Positions 30,073 through 41,792 of a DNA stretch of 64,000 nucleotides are shown here, one piece after another (position 1 is the stretch's first letter; every line of letters starts with the position of its first letter). Under the pieces are notes generated by a model. That model saw only the letters and a program-made list of their open reading frames with translations. It was not told where the DNA came from and ran no database searches. Source of the stretch: Scleroderma bovista (Eukaryota > Basidiomycota > Agaricomycetes > Boletales > Sclerodermataceae); NCBI GenBank assembly GCA_037178675.1, contig JAYMGJ010000131.1, positions 62,001 through 126,000 of the forward strand, read 5' to 3'. Position numbers and translations under genes: made by a program.

Positions 30073-32050
30073 TTCCTGTACCTGCTTTATTTTCCTGTCC
30101 ATTTCTGCTCCGTCCCTTGTCCCAACTAAGGTGTTTACTTGTCACTGTATATACTCACCCTAGTTCTCATTTACTATATAAACTACTATACTCTGGCCTA
30201 GTAGTTTCCTTAGATCAAATCTCGACTAAGATACTCCCCACTCTGTACTACCCACTATGCTCTCCTAATCCATCTGTTCACCTGAACTCCGGCCAACTCT
30301 GGCCTCCGTCCTATCTCGTCCCCTTGGTCCTATGTCCGATCCTAGCAAGTCTCCTACTTGCACGAGGGCAAAAGCCACCTCTGTCCCAGACTCGACGCTA
30401 GACCTCTCAGGACTATCCCACCTCTGGGATGTCCTTCACTCCGGACAAGCTGCGCTCAACTCCGGACCACTTTCCCGCGGTCCAGACTTACTCCGCAAAA
30501 ACCCGGACTTACTCCCTGTGCTTCTCTAGTGCCCGGACTTCGTTCGTTTGACCCGGACTTGACTCTCCGCACTAACTAGCACCTACTAGTGTCTGGACCT
30601 ACCTCCTCATTAGTTCCCTGCACCTCTGGACCTCCTAGTAAGATCGTTGAGGAGAACCGGTCTTGACAGAAGGTCTAAAGACTCTGATATTCAGGTTATA
30701 TTCAATCTATTCAAGTCCAAGTATTTCTCTAGGCTCAAGCGGAGTCTAGCTTGTCTATCCTTCATATCCCATTGCTTCTGGATGTCAGGAGCCCCCTTGC
30801 CCCTTTGCTGCACCAACCTCTAGGTGTAGTATCACTACTTCAGTCTCTGTCAGCCCAATCCCTGCTTTGACACTTCCTAGGCTTTAGGAAGAGTCCAGAC
30901 CCCTATCCCCTTCATCACCTATTGCTCCTGTACCCCAGGAGTATCCTGCATCATCGTCTGCATCACCCTGTTGGTGTAGATCCCCTTCCCCCCTCCTCAG
31001 CACATCCTCTCTGGACACTGCAGAGGTAAACCACCACTCACACATTTTCATAGTCCTTTGTTGGTGTTGTGTTTGGGTTATTACTCTGACCCAAATCCAC
31101 ACTCTGACTCACATCGCCTCTGAGGGGTTTTCTACTATTTTGGTGAGGCCTAAACTGCTGCTTCTGGTGTTCGGACAACCAGTGGCAGCTGAGAGTGCTG
31201 GGTCTGCTGTGGGTGGGGTGGTCCTACGGCCTGCCTTGGATGGTAAACGTCCTGGGTTGGCCATATGAGTAGGGGAAGCAGGAGTGAGGGTGCATTAAGC
31301 AAGGACTAGAGTGACTAGTATGACTAGATTCTAAGATACACTACTATATGTCAACTTGGAGTGCGATGGGCTTCTGGCATTGGTGGGTGACTGGGGCTTT
31401 TCTGGGGTACTAGTCAGGGTACCACGTGGTGCAGAGGCAAGGAGCATTAGCTTGCTAGTTTGTGTCACTCCAAGTCATCATAATAGCTCTACTTAAATAC
31501 AGTGAATCACTGCTGTTTGTCTTCATTTCCGCTTTCGCATCCCCCACTTTTTTCTCCTGCTTTACATGAGTACCATGCATGTTTGCTATATCTCCATATT
31601 GAATGTGTTTTGAACTTCTCTATCATGCACATGATAAGCACCTGGCTTCCAATTAGTCCCTGAAAGTGCATACAATTGCAAACAATGAAGTAAGTTACGT
31701 TTAAAGTGCCTTTGAATTTGCTTATGATGTTTCTTCTTGACTTCTTTCTTTTGTTTCCTGATGACAACCCATTTCCATCTAGTGTCCAATGACTTACAAC
31801 CATGAACATCTAAATGTAATACCTCTCATCTTCATCGCAAACAATGACATTGACTGCAAGTTTCCCATAATAGATGTTGACATTGCTCCTGTCAAACCAA
31901 GTAAATGTAAGTTTTTTGATCATCTCAAATTTATCATGAATAACAACACTGGCAATGGAAGGACTTTCTTCTGTACAGACATCAATGTCACTCCTTATCA
32001 CATCATGTTTAAACCTTGTGGTGTCTAAACAATGTATGTTCCCTTATTAT
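30073..32050. other. Gene-poor stretch
   Basis: No gene can be supported. 30,180-30,600 has a TATATAAAC box followed by pyrimidine-rich CTCCGGAC/CCCGGACTT repeats and could be an old LTR leader. On the minus strand 32,001-31,590 two adjacent frames (IDVCTEESPSIASVVIHDKF; KKLTFTWFDRSNVNIYYG, then a shift) look protein-like and may be a worn transposon fragment; I do not recognise it. Confidence 0.4.
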
Positions 32051-32054
32051 TACT

Positions 32055-33464
32055 TAGGCAAAAGCACGTGTACGGGTGTACCTGTGTGGGTCCTGGGTGT
32101 GGGTACCACATGGGTGCAGGTGCAGGTCAGCACTGGGGCACTGGCGCCAAAACCTGCACCCATGGGCACAGGCACAGGCACCCACAGAAGTTAATTACAT
32201 AACATAGTACTGACATCTTGTGCATCATGATATTCAACTACATACTGTGCCAAGGTAAGCCCTCTCCTACTCTGATCACCTTGACTACTAACCTTTTGAC
32301 ATTGCTCCCCAGTCCTTCTCCATCCACCTTCCACTTGCCGTCGCTCAGTTTACAATGCACCCACATGGATGACAGCAACAACCAGCATCGACAGCACAGC
32401 CACCACCACAACCACCACAACAATGCACCTGCGACCACAACGACCTGCACGATGACCAGTGTCATGGCCATCATGTCCCTCTGGATGATGATGATGACGA
32501 CAATGACAGCAGCGCATCCATGCCAGATTGATGACGACCACAGCAGTGTGTCCACATGAGCATGACAAAGATGACAACGTCGAGACGCTGATGGCAAATG
32601 CCACGGCGAGACGACAACGACAATGATGGCAGTGTGTGCATGCCAGAACAACAATGACAACAACAAAAACCAGTGTCAATGGCACAGCCACCACCATGAC
32701 AAAGACAACAATGATGAGGCATGCATGGCAAATGCCACCATGACATGGTGATGACAATGACAATGGCAACGGCAGCAGCACATCCACGCCAGAACAATGA
32801 AGATGATCACAGCAAGTCAGCAATGTGTCCACGCCAGCATGAAGACATCAAGATGCCCACAGCAAGACAACAACAATGACACCAGCACGTGCATGCCAGC
32901 ACCAGGACAATGGAGGCGACCACCCCTCCACCCAGCCTCGCGATGACAATGAGATACCCATGGCAAATGCCAAGGGTGAGATGACAACAATGATGCCAGC
33001 ATGTGCACACCAGTGCCAGGATGACAGAGGCAACCACTCCTCCACCCAGCCTCATGATGACAATGAGATGCCCATGGCAAGGTGAGATGACAACAATGCC
33101 AGCACATGCACACTAGTGCCAGGATGACAGAGGCGACGATCCTTCCATCCAGCATGACCACATGACAACCATCATACGACGGCAACAACCCTCCACCCAG
33201 CATGATGACATCAATGATCGTCGACCTCCCCACCCTCTGTTCTAGCACAATAATGTACCATATCATGTAGTAGCTACAATATATTTACTTCAGTATATAG
33301 TATTACTACACCCGAAGGTCCCACCCGCACAGGTGTCTTTTCGGGTGGCAAAATCTGTGATCTGATGTGACACCTGGACCCATGGGTCCAGGTGTTCAAT
33401 TAGCATGGATCCAGGTGCGGGTATGCAGGTGGACACCTGCAGGTACACCCATACCATTCCCTAC
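32055..33464. mobile_element. Candidate non-autonomous hAT-like element
   Basis: The left edge reads TAGGCAAAAGCACGTGTACG then GGGTGTACCTG, and the right edge read on the minus strand is TAGGGAATGGTAT then GGGTGTACCTG. Both ends are followed by GC-rich palindromic CAGGTG/CACCTG/CCATGGGT motifs, as often seen in hAT elements. The interior has no transposase, only low-complexity Ala/Thr-like sequence and tandem repeats. No 8-bp target duplication was found, so the call is tentative. Confidence 0.35.
32870..33130 (+). repeat. Imperfect tandem repeat (about 115-120 nt)
   Basis: Two full units and a partial of the type GCCAGCAC..GCCAGKRCCAGGAYGACAGAGGC..CACCCAGCCTCRYGATGACAA. It lies inside the candidate hAT-like element; the flanking 32,340-32,870 is GACAACAATGAC-rich simple sequence. 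Long minus-strand frames here (Cys/His/Val-rich) are artefacts of the repeat. Confidence 0.6.
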
Positions 33465-33539
33465 TCATAGGTAGATACATCTGTAGAAATATACAAACCT
33501 AATAGGTCCTGGATGGGGGTTGACTGAAGTGGTGTATGG

Positions 33540-34050
33540 CCTTATCTGTTAGGTACATGTACACTGCAGCTGTGCTATGCCATGGTAATTTTCACATGGC
33601 TTTATTTGTCCATACAATCCTTCCTGCTACTACAACATGTATTTACTGTGCAAATCATATTTACTCAGTTGTACATGCCTAGGAAATGTTTTTATAGCCT
33701 TATTTGTTAGGGACATGTGTACTGCAGCTGTGTTAGGCTGTGGTAATTTTTCTGCAGCCATATTTGACCATACAATCCATCCTGCTGCTAGAACTTGTAT
33801 TAAATGCACAAATCATATTCACTCAGTTGTACATGGCCAGGAAATGTTGTATATGGCCTTATTTGTTAGGGACATGTGTACCATGGCTGTACTAGGCCAC
33901 AGTAATTTTCCTGTGGTCATATTTGTCCATATAATCCATCCTGCTGCTAGAACTTGTATTTTCTTCATCATCTCTACAAATCATATTTACACAGTTGTAC
34001 ATGCCCAGGACATGGTTTGTATGGCCTTATTTGTTAGGGCATGTCCACTG
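33540..34050 (+). repeat. Tandem repeat of about 160 nt, three units
   Basis: Each unit has TTATTTGTTAGGGACATG..TGCAGC..GGTAATTTT..CATACAATCC.TCCTGCT..CAAATCATATT.ACTCAGTTGTACATG. Starts near 33,545, 33,702 and 33,862, with a partial fourth at about 34,022. No gene. Confidence 0.85.
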
Positions 34051-34079
34051 CAGCTCTAGGATGAAGTGACTTGCCTTCA

Positions 34080-34200
34080 TCAACCCACATTAGTCAACCC
34101 ACAGTAGTTAACCCATGGTAGTCAATCCAAGTTAGTTAACCTACAGTAGTCAACCCAAGTTAGTTAACCTGCAGTAATCAAACCCTGGCAGTGAACCTGC
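34080..34200 (+). repeat. Short tandem repeat (about 15-nt GTTAACC/GTCAACC units)
   Basis: Seven or eight units such as CAACCCACAGTAGTT and AACCCAAGTTAGTT. The region from 34,200 to 34,978 has no gene I can support. Confidence 0.75.
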
Positions 34201-34978
34201 AGTTCTATTTGTAGTTCCACCTTATTGCCCAGTGGCTCAGCCCTACTATATTCATTGGTACTAATGTTTCCTAGCCTATCCATTACCTTCCATTACAGCA
34301 AATCTCAGCCTGCACATATGACATGGTGATTACACCTTTATCCACTCCCTAAAACAGCACCATAGCCCACCCATATCACAAGGTGATAATATCCAACTTG
34401 GGCCCAACCCATGTTACATGATGACAGTCCATCCTTGGGCTGCCATCCACTGGCCCATGACAGTCAGCTGATTTTTACCTTCAGGTGGCCATGTAAGACA
34501 GGACAAAGTAGGTACATTATGTGAGCACCTCAGGTGTGCACAGATACTGCACTTTATAGCTATCAGGCAAATGAGTGTGAATTAGTATTTGCACACCTAG
34601 AGACACATGTCTCTACAATGGGTCATTGAACTCTTGTACAACACTAGTAAAGTGATGTAATGACTGGAAGGAGACTAAATCAAAGGATCACACTTAGTGG
34701 AAGTATAATAGTTCATCCAGAACCAGAGTAAGACACAAGTGTTCAGAATTGGACTTGGTTGTGACAATCATATGTACTCTCAATTCTTATATATCTTCTT
34801 ATAGTAACATCAGTGCATCTCAAACAGTCTATGGCAAAACCCCATTTTCCTGATGCCAATCCAGAGATAAACATGGCTATCAACAAGAAATGATATTGAA
34901 TATTTGCTTATTTGAATTTATTAGCTATAAAGAAACAGAAGATCAGATTAGATATTATTGAGGATCATCAACTTACAC

Positions 34979-35330
34979 ATGCGGTTCCTCAGAATGATAT
35001 CCAAAATAAGTTTTTGCATTGTAACATAATCATTATCATGCTCCTGAAGCACCTGCTGAAGGTCCTGGAAAACATTGGCTTGTGTTCCAGAGTCTTGATA
35101 TTGCTTGACAGCAAGTGCAATAACATCCTTGGGAGTGCCTCTTCCCTGTAAACAGAAATAGGAGTACTCATAAACAATGATGCATCCTTTTTATCATTAG
35201 AGTAAATACAAGAGATATGTAATTTTCTCACCAACACCATGGATTATGTGCTGATACATGGGGGATACAATAGATGGAGGGAACATGCAAGGGAATTGGA
35301 CAGATTTTCCAATCTGCAGTTTTTCCTAGG
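34979..35330 (-). CDS. Two exons of an unrecognised gene
   Basis: On the minus strand 35,330-35,232 (LQIGKSVQFPCMFPPSIVSP..IIHGVG) is followed by GTGAGAAAA, an intron, and after ..TTTACAG the exon 35,148-34,980 (GRGTPKDVIALAVKQYQDSG; NVFQDLQQVLQEHDNDYVTM), which ends at GTAAGTTG. Both exons have protein-like composition and consistent splice signals. Further exons were not found: upstream lies the 81-bp satellite. It may be the remaining 3' portion of a gene whose other part was displaced by satellite growth. Confidence 0.4.
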
Positions 35331-35679
35331 TTATCATTAGATATATCACTGAGAGAATATATATATATTCTTCTTACAATCTGAAGAAAATGAAATAGAT
35401 AAAATAGATAAATGCTAATAACACACCAATGCCTAAATTTGGAGAATGAGAAAAATCATGTTCCAAGGAAAACAAAACTAACCTGCTAAGGGATTGAAAA
35501 TGGAAAGATGAGGGACAATGTGTTAAGAAAATACAAGATCTGACCAACATCCTAATGACTTATTACAATACATGATGATATTAGAAATATATTAACTTAC
35601 TTGCTATAAGGAAATGAAGGAGCATAATGTGAAAACTTAGTTAGATATGATTTACATATTACAACTCACTGTCTACACA

Positions 35680-38600
35680 GCCAACAAGAGCAAATTGGGA
35701 GGAAAGTTAGTGAGAACAGTAGCAGCTGAATCTGCCATGAAATCACTCACCTCCTGTCAAATGAACAGGACCAGAGTGGGAGTAAAGGCAATGAAAATGG
35801 AGCCAGCTATACCTCCTATGAATCACTCACTTCCTGTGATGTGAATAGGACCAGAATTGAGGTGAAGACAGTGAGAACAGATCTAGCTGCACCTGTCTTG
35901 AAATCACTCACTTGCTGTCAAGCCAAAAGGACCAGAATGGAAATGAAGGTAGTGAGATCAGAGTAGGCTGCACCTGCCAAGAAATTACTAACAAACTTTC
36001 AAGCCAACAGGAGTAGAGTGGGAGTGAAGACAGTCAGAATAGACTCAGGTGCACCTCCAAAGAAATAACTCACCTCCTGTCAAACCAACAGGACAAGGAA
36101 TGGGAATGAATGCAGTGAGAACAGACCCAGCTACACCTGCCATGATATCACTCACTTGCTGTAAAGTGAATGGGATCAGAGTTGGGGTGAAGGTAGTGAG
36201 ATCAGGCTAGCCAGCTGCATCTGCCATGAAATCACCCACTCGCTATCATACCCACAGGACCAGGGTAGAAGTGAAGATGATGAGAACAGAGCTAATTGCA
36301 CATGCCATGAAATCACTCACTTGCTGTCAAGCCAACCAGATCACATTTGAAGTGAATGCAGTGAGAACAAACCCAGATGCACCTGCCACAAAATCACTCA
36401 CAAACTGTTAAGGCAACAGAACCACAGTGAAGGCAGTAAGAACAGACCTAGCCATAGCTGCCAAGAAATCACTCACCTCCTGTCAAGCCAATAGGACCAG
36501 AGTGGGAGTGAAGGCAGTGAAAACAGAGTTAGTAGATGCACCCATCATAAAGTCACTCACTTCCTGTCAAGCCAATAAGACCAGCATGGAAGTGAAGGTG
36601 ATGAAAACAGAGCCAAGTATACCTGCCATGAAATCACTCACTCGCTGTCAGGCCAACAGGACCAGAGTGGGAATGAAGATGAGAACAGACCAGCTGCACT
36701 CATCATGAAATAACTTACTTGCTGTCAAGACAACAGGAGGTAGATAAAGCAGTCAGGACAGACCCAGCTGCACATACTATGAAATCACTCACTCGCTGTC
36801 AAGCCAACAGGACCACAGTGGGAGTGAAGGAAGTCAGAACAGACCCAGCTGTACCTGTCATAAAATCACTCACTTTCTGTCAAGCCAACAGGACCACAGT
36901 GGAAATGGCAGTGAGAACAGACTCAGCTAAACCTGCAATGAAACCACACACTTCCTGTCAAGCCAACAGGACCAGAGTGAAGGTAAAAGCAATGAGAGCA
37001 GACCCACTACACCTGTCATGGAATCACTTACAAGCTTCAAGCCAACAGGAGCAGAGTGGAAATGAAGGCAGTGAGAACAGATCCAACTGCACCTGCCATA
37101 AAATCACTCACTTGCTATCAAGCCAACAGGACCAGGGTGGAAGTGAAGACAGTGAGAATAGACCCAGCTGCACCTCCCATGAAATCACTCACTTGCTGTC
37201 AAGCCAATAGAACCAGAGTAGTGTGAAGGAAGTGAGAACAGACCCAGCTACACCTAGCATGAAATCACTCACAAGCTGTCAAGCCAACAGGACCCCAGTG
37301 GAAACAAAGGCAGTCAGAGCAGACTCAGCTGCACCTGCCACAGTGAAATCACTCACTCGCTGTCAAGTTAACAGGACCAGAATGGGAGTGAGGGAAGTCA
37401 GAGCATACAAGGCTGCACCTGCCTTAATATCACTCACTCGCTGTCAAGGCAACAGGACCAGAGTGGAAGTGAAAGCAGTAAGAACAGACCTATCTGCATC
37501 TGCCATAAAATCACTCACCAGCTGTCAAAGTCAAAACCACAGTGGGAGTGAAGGCAGTCAGAACAGACCCAGCTGCACCTACCATGAAATCACTCACTCG
37601 CTGTCAAGCCAACAGGACCAGAGTGGAAGTGCATCAGAACAAAACTAGTTGCACCTGGCATGACATTACTGACTTGCTGTTCATCCACAAGCCAGGACCA
37701 GAGCAACAAGACAGTAAGAACAGACCCAGCTGCACCTGTCATGAAATCACTCACAAGCTATCAAGCCAACAGGACCACAGTGGGAGTGAAGGCAGTGAGA
37801 ACATACTCAGCTGCACCTGTCATGAAATCACTCACAAGCTGTCAAGCCAACAGAACCACAGTGGCAGTGAAGACAGTGAGAACAGATCCAGCTGCACCTG
37901 CCATGCAATCACTCACTTCCTTTCAAACCAACAGAACCAGAGTGAGAGTGAAGGCAGTGAGCACAGACCCAGCTGCACCTGCCATGACATCACTTACTTC
38001 CTATCAATCCAGAGTGGGAGTGGGGGCAATCAGAACTAATTCAGTTGCACATACCAGAAAATCACTCACAAACTGTACAGTCAACAGGACCACAGTGGGA
38101 GTGAATGCAGTGAGAACAGACCACCTGCCATGAACTCACTCACTTGCTGTCCAGAAAAAGGACCAGAGTGGGAGTGAAAGCAGTCAGAACAGACCTAGCT
38201 GCACCTGCAATGAAATCACTCACAAGCTGTCAAGACAACAGGACCAAAGTGGGAGTGAAAGCAGTCAGGACAGACTTAGCTGCACCTGCCATGAAATCAC
38301 TCACTTGCTGTGAAGGAAACAAGCCCAGAGTGGGAGTGAAGGCAGTGAGAATAGGCCTAGCTACACCTGCCATGAAATCACTGCTCACTCGCTGTCAGGC
38401 CAACAGGACCAGAGTGGTGGTAAAGGCAGTCAGAACAAACCCAGCTGAATCTGCCATGAAATCACTCACAAGCTGCCAAGCCAACAGGACCACAGTAAGA
38501 GTGAAGGCAGTCAGAACAGCCACATCTGCACCTGCCACAAAATTGCTCACTTGCTGTTAAGCCACCAGGACCAGAGGAAGACAGTGAGAATAAACCCAGC

Positions 38601-39840
38601 TGTTCCTGCCATGAAATCATTCACCTCCTGTCAAGTCACCAGAACCAGAGTGGGAGTAAAGATGATGAAAATGAGCCCAGATGCAACTGCCATGAAATTG
38701 CTCACTCGCTGGCAAGCCAACAGGACCACAGTGGGAGTGAACACAGTGAGAACAGCCCTCACTGCACCTGCCATGAAATGACTCACAAACTGCCAGCCCA
38801 ACATGACCAAGGGGGAATGAAAGCAGTAAGAACAGACCCAACTGCACCTGCCATGCAATCACTCACAAACTATCAAACCAACAGGAGTGGGAACAAAGAC
38901 AGTGAGGCCAGACCCAGCTGCACCTGCCATGAAATCACTCACAAGCTGTCAAGCCAATAGGACCATGGGAGTGAAGGCAGTGAGCACAGACCCAGTTACA
39001 CCCACCATGAAATCACTCACAAACTGTCAAGCCAACAGGACCACAGTGTGAATGAGCACAGACCCAGCTGTACCTGCAATGACATCACTCACTTGCTGTC
39101 AGCCCAACAGAACCAGGGTGTAAGTGAAGACAGTGAGAAATAGACTCTGCTGCACTTGCCATGAAATCACTCACTTGCTGTCAAGTAAATAGGACCAGAG
39201 TGGGAGTGAAGGCATTGAGAACAGACCCATTTGCACCTGTCATGAAATCACTCACTTCCTGTCAAGTGAACAGGACCAGAGTGGAAGTGAATGCAGTGAG
39301 AACAGACCCATCTGCACCTGTCATTCAATCACTCACTCTCTGTCAAGCCAACAGGACAAGAGCAGGGGTAAAGGTAGTGAGAATAGACCCAGTTGCACCT
39401 GTCATTCAATCACCCACTTCCTGTCCAGCCAACAGGACCAGAGTTGGACACAGTGAATACAGTGAGGCCAGACACAGCTACACCTGCTATGACATCACTC
39501 ACTTGCTGTCAACCCAACAGGACCCCAGTGGAAGTGAAGACAGTGAGCACAGACCCAGCTGTACCTGCCATGAAACCCACTTCCTGTCAAGCCAACAGGA
39601 CCAGAGTGGGAGTGAAGACAGTGAGAACACACCCAACTGCACCTGCCATACTAAAAACACTCACTTGCTATCAAGCCAACAGCCACAATGGGAGTGAAAA
39701 CGGTAAGAACAGACCAGCCACACCCACTATGAAATCACTCACAAGCTATCAACCCAACAGGGCCAGAGTGAGAATGAAGGCAGTGAGATCAGACCCAGCT
39801 ACACCTGCTATGAGATAACTAACTCACAACCTGTTGAGCC
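35680..39840. repeat. 4.2-kb satellite of 81-bp units (27 codons)
   Basis: About 50 tandem copies. Consensus features, in order: CTGCACCTGCCATGAAATCA, CTCAC plus a variable triplet, CTGTCAAGCCAACAGGACCA, CAGTGGGAGTGAAGGCAGTG and AGAACAGACCCAG. As 81 is a multiple of 3, plus-strand frames stay open for several units and repeat the peptide VKAVRTDPAAPAMKSLTSCQ plus ANRTRVG, but stops and indels break them every 60-180 codons, so no gene is called. On the minus strand every unit carries a 3'-splice-like TTGGCTTGACAG and a 5'-splice-like GTGAGTGA separated only by the variable triplet. Confidence 0.92.
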
Positions 39841-39918
39841 AGAAAATTTTATTATTATTCATGAATCATAGTTTGCTTAGATGGCATGAGCACCATAGCA
39901 GTGTAATGAATTGATTAC

Positions 39919-41792
39919 CTACAAAAGTTTGTCTATCAATTTCCAACCCTGGAATTGCTCTCTTACCTGTTTGAATGGCATCCATTCCAGTATTTCAAGT
40001 TCCATAAGTCTTTTGCCAAACACTTCTTCTTCTGACTGCCTCATGATGTATCTGAGAATCATTACAATATCATCTCCCCTCAAGTGAATTGCATGATCCT
40101 CATACCTAACAGCAAATTCAATATTCAGATCAAAATTGACTTGTTGTGCTGATACCACTAGCTTCTGTAGTTCACCCTCATCAAGTGCATTTATGGTGCA
40201 TCTTATCAATGGATCACAATCTGCACCCTCTTTGTTCATACCTCCACAAAGCAGCACTGTTAGAAGACTTAAAAAGGTCCAGGGAATGATAACTCACCAA
40301 CCAGTGATAAATAATCCTTTGGTGGGTACTTGCACCCATTCAATTGGTTTTCAATTTTTGTGCTAACCTCACTTAAAATTTGTGTTGCCAAGCTTCTGGC
40401 CCTTAGCATTGCCTCTTTTATTTCCATACCTTCATCTCTAAGCTGCCCAATTGCCTGCCCCCGCATTGCATCAGTTTTTGTCAACAGCACAATCACTGGA
40501 ACTACACAATAATTATTCAGAATCATTTATTGCAACTCATAATGGAGATTCTCACCATGTCCAGTGTTGCACTCATTGAAGAACAGTTCTTCTGCAGCCA
40601 CGATTGCCCTCTCGGGCTCACTCATTGGAATGCAAAACCTGCATCCTAATTTTTAGCTATTTAATGAGATTCAGTGATGTAGTCTCACCAGATAGCATGG
40701 ATCCGCTCTGCTAACTGCTTTCTCGTCGCTCGGTCTGTGATGAATTTCTTCATCAACTCTAACTCGCTCACTGAGCCTGATTCAAATCCTCGTGAGTCAT
40801 GAAAGACGAAGTGTGGATTGCTCCGAAAAATCAGCTCATTCTCAATGTCATGATATCCCCTCTGGGCAAAGTTATTAGACAGTCTGTTGGTGTCACGTCC
40901 CAGAATTGTGAAACTGACCTCCAGAGATCCCTGCACGACCGTAGCATCAAGCTGGGAATATTCGTGTTACTACCTTCCAATATTGTGCAATAAGAGGTGA
41001 CCCTACCTTTTCGCCTTTGGCATTGAAGACTTCGGGGAGCTCTGTGGTATGGCAAAAACGCTGTAAGAGAGTCGTTTTACCAGCATTGGATCTACCAATG
41101 ACCAGGACTCTAAAACGGCCAATACGGTCAAAGTGTGTTCTGACTGCCTCAGGATCCATGTGAAGCATTTCATCAGCACCTGGAGAGGAGTCAGTCACCA
41201 TGCCGCTAATGTAGTAGGTCCGGTCCATGATGTGGGCCATAAGCACTCACCCAGTGCGCTGGAGCCCGGGTTGCGCTGACCAGTGTTTCTGACGTCCGCG
41301 GAATCTATTTGAATCATATCATCAGTACCTGGAGAAAGGAGTCGGTCGCTAGCACCTTGGTAATGTAGTATGATGCCAGAGTCCGGACCATGATATCGAA
41401 CACAAGTACTCACCTACTACACTGGAACCTGGCTGCTCAGTGTTGCTGACGTCCGCAGGGTCCATGCGAAGTATATTGTCAGCACCTGGAGAAAAGAGTT
41501 GGTCTTCATCTTGTTGATGCAGTACGTTATCTGATCCACAATATTGGACATAAGCACTAAGCATTCACCTTCGCTGGGGCCCGAGCCACGCTGCTCGACG
41601 GTATTTCTGACGTCCATAGGATCTATGTGAAGCACATTGTCAGCACCTGGATAGATGAGTCGGTCGCCACACTGCGGCAGGTGGCCGCCGTATTGGCCAT
41701 ATATACTCACTTGCTCTTGGGACTGAGCCACGCTTCCCCGTATTCACGCATGACAGAGAAGCCAAAACTTTGCTGACGACTCTAGGAACCAT
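39919..41792 (-). CDS. P-loop GTPase with duplicated N-terminal exons
   Basis: Multi-exon gene on the minus strand, starting MVPRVVSKVLASLSC at 41,792. Four small exons of about 75-90 nt with the pattern GADN.LH.DP.DVRNT precede the G domain. Motifs: G1/P-loop GRSNAGKTTLLQR (about 41,100), G3-like DSRGFE (about 40,790) and G4 TKTD (about 40,480), followed by C-terminal exons ending WKLIDKLL at 39,919. This order fits the G-domain proteins of AIG1/septin-like type that are numerous in Agaricomycetes; cellular role unknown. No membrane segment seen. The 81-bp satellite begins only about 80 bp past its stop codon. Exon borders are approximate. Confidence 0.7.
41165..41650 (-). repeat. Four-fold tandem exon duplication in the GTPase gene
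   Basis: Units of about 155-160 nt, each an exon plus an intron, begin (minus strand) near 41,646, 41,487, 41,329 and 41,180: GADNVLHIDPMDVRNT, GADNILRMDPADVSNT, GTDDMIQIDSADVRNT, and finally GADEMLHMDPEAVRTH, which leads into the P-loop. The introns are also similar (GTGAGT..TATTGG.. CTCC.GGTGCTGA). Confidence 0.8.

Noticed and set aside
23540..30085. Target-site duplication of the Plavaka element
   Set aside because: Flanks GCATTGCTC and TTCCTGTAC share no convincing identical 3-8 bp.
32238..33266. Cys/His/Val-rich minus-strand frames
   Set aside because: Arise from GACAACAATGAC-type simple and tandem repeats; no start, splice or domain support.
35647..39818. Chain of plus-strand frames with a 27-aa repeat as one protein gene
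   Set aside because: Stops and frame changes interrupt it many times and no convincing introns join the pieces on the plus strand.
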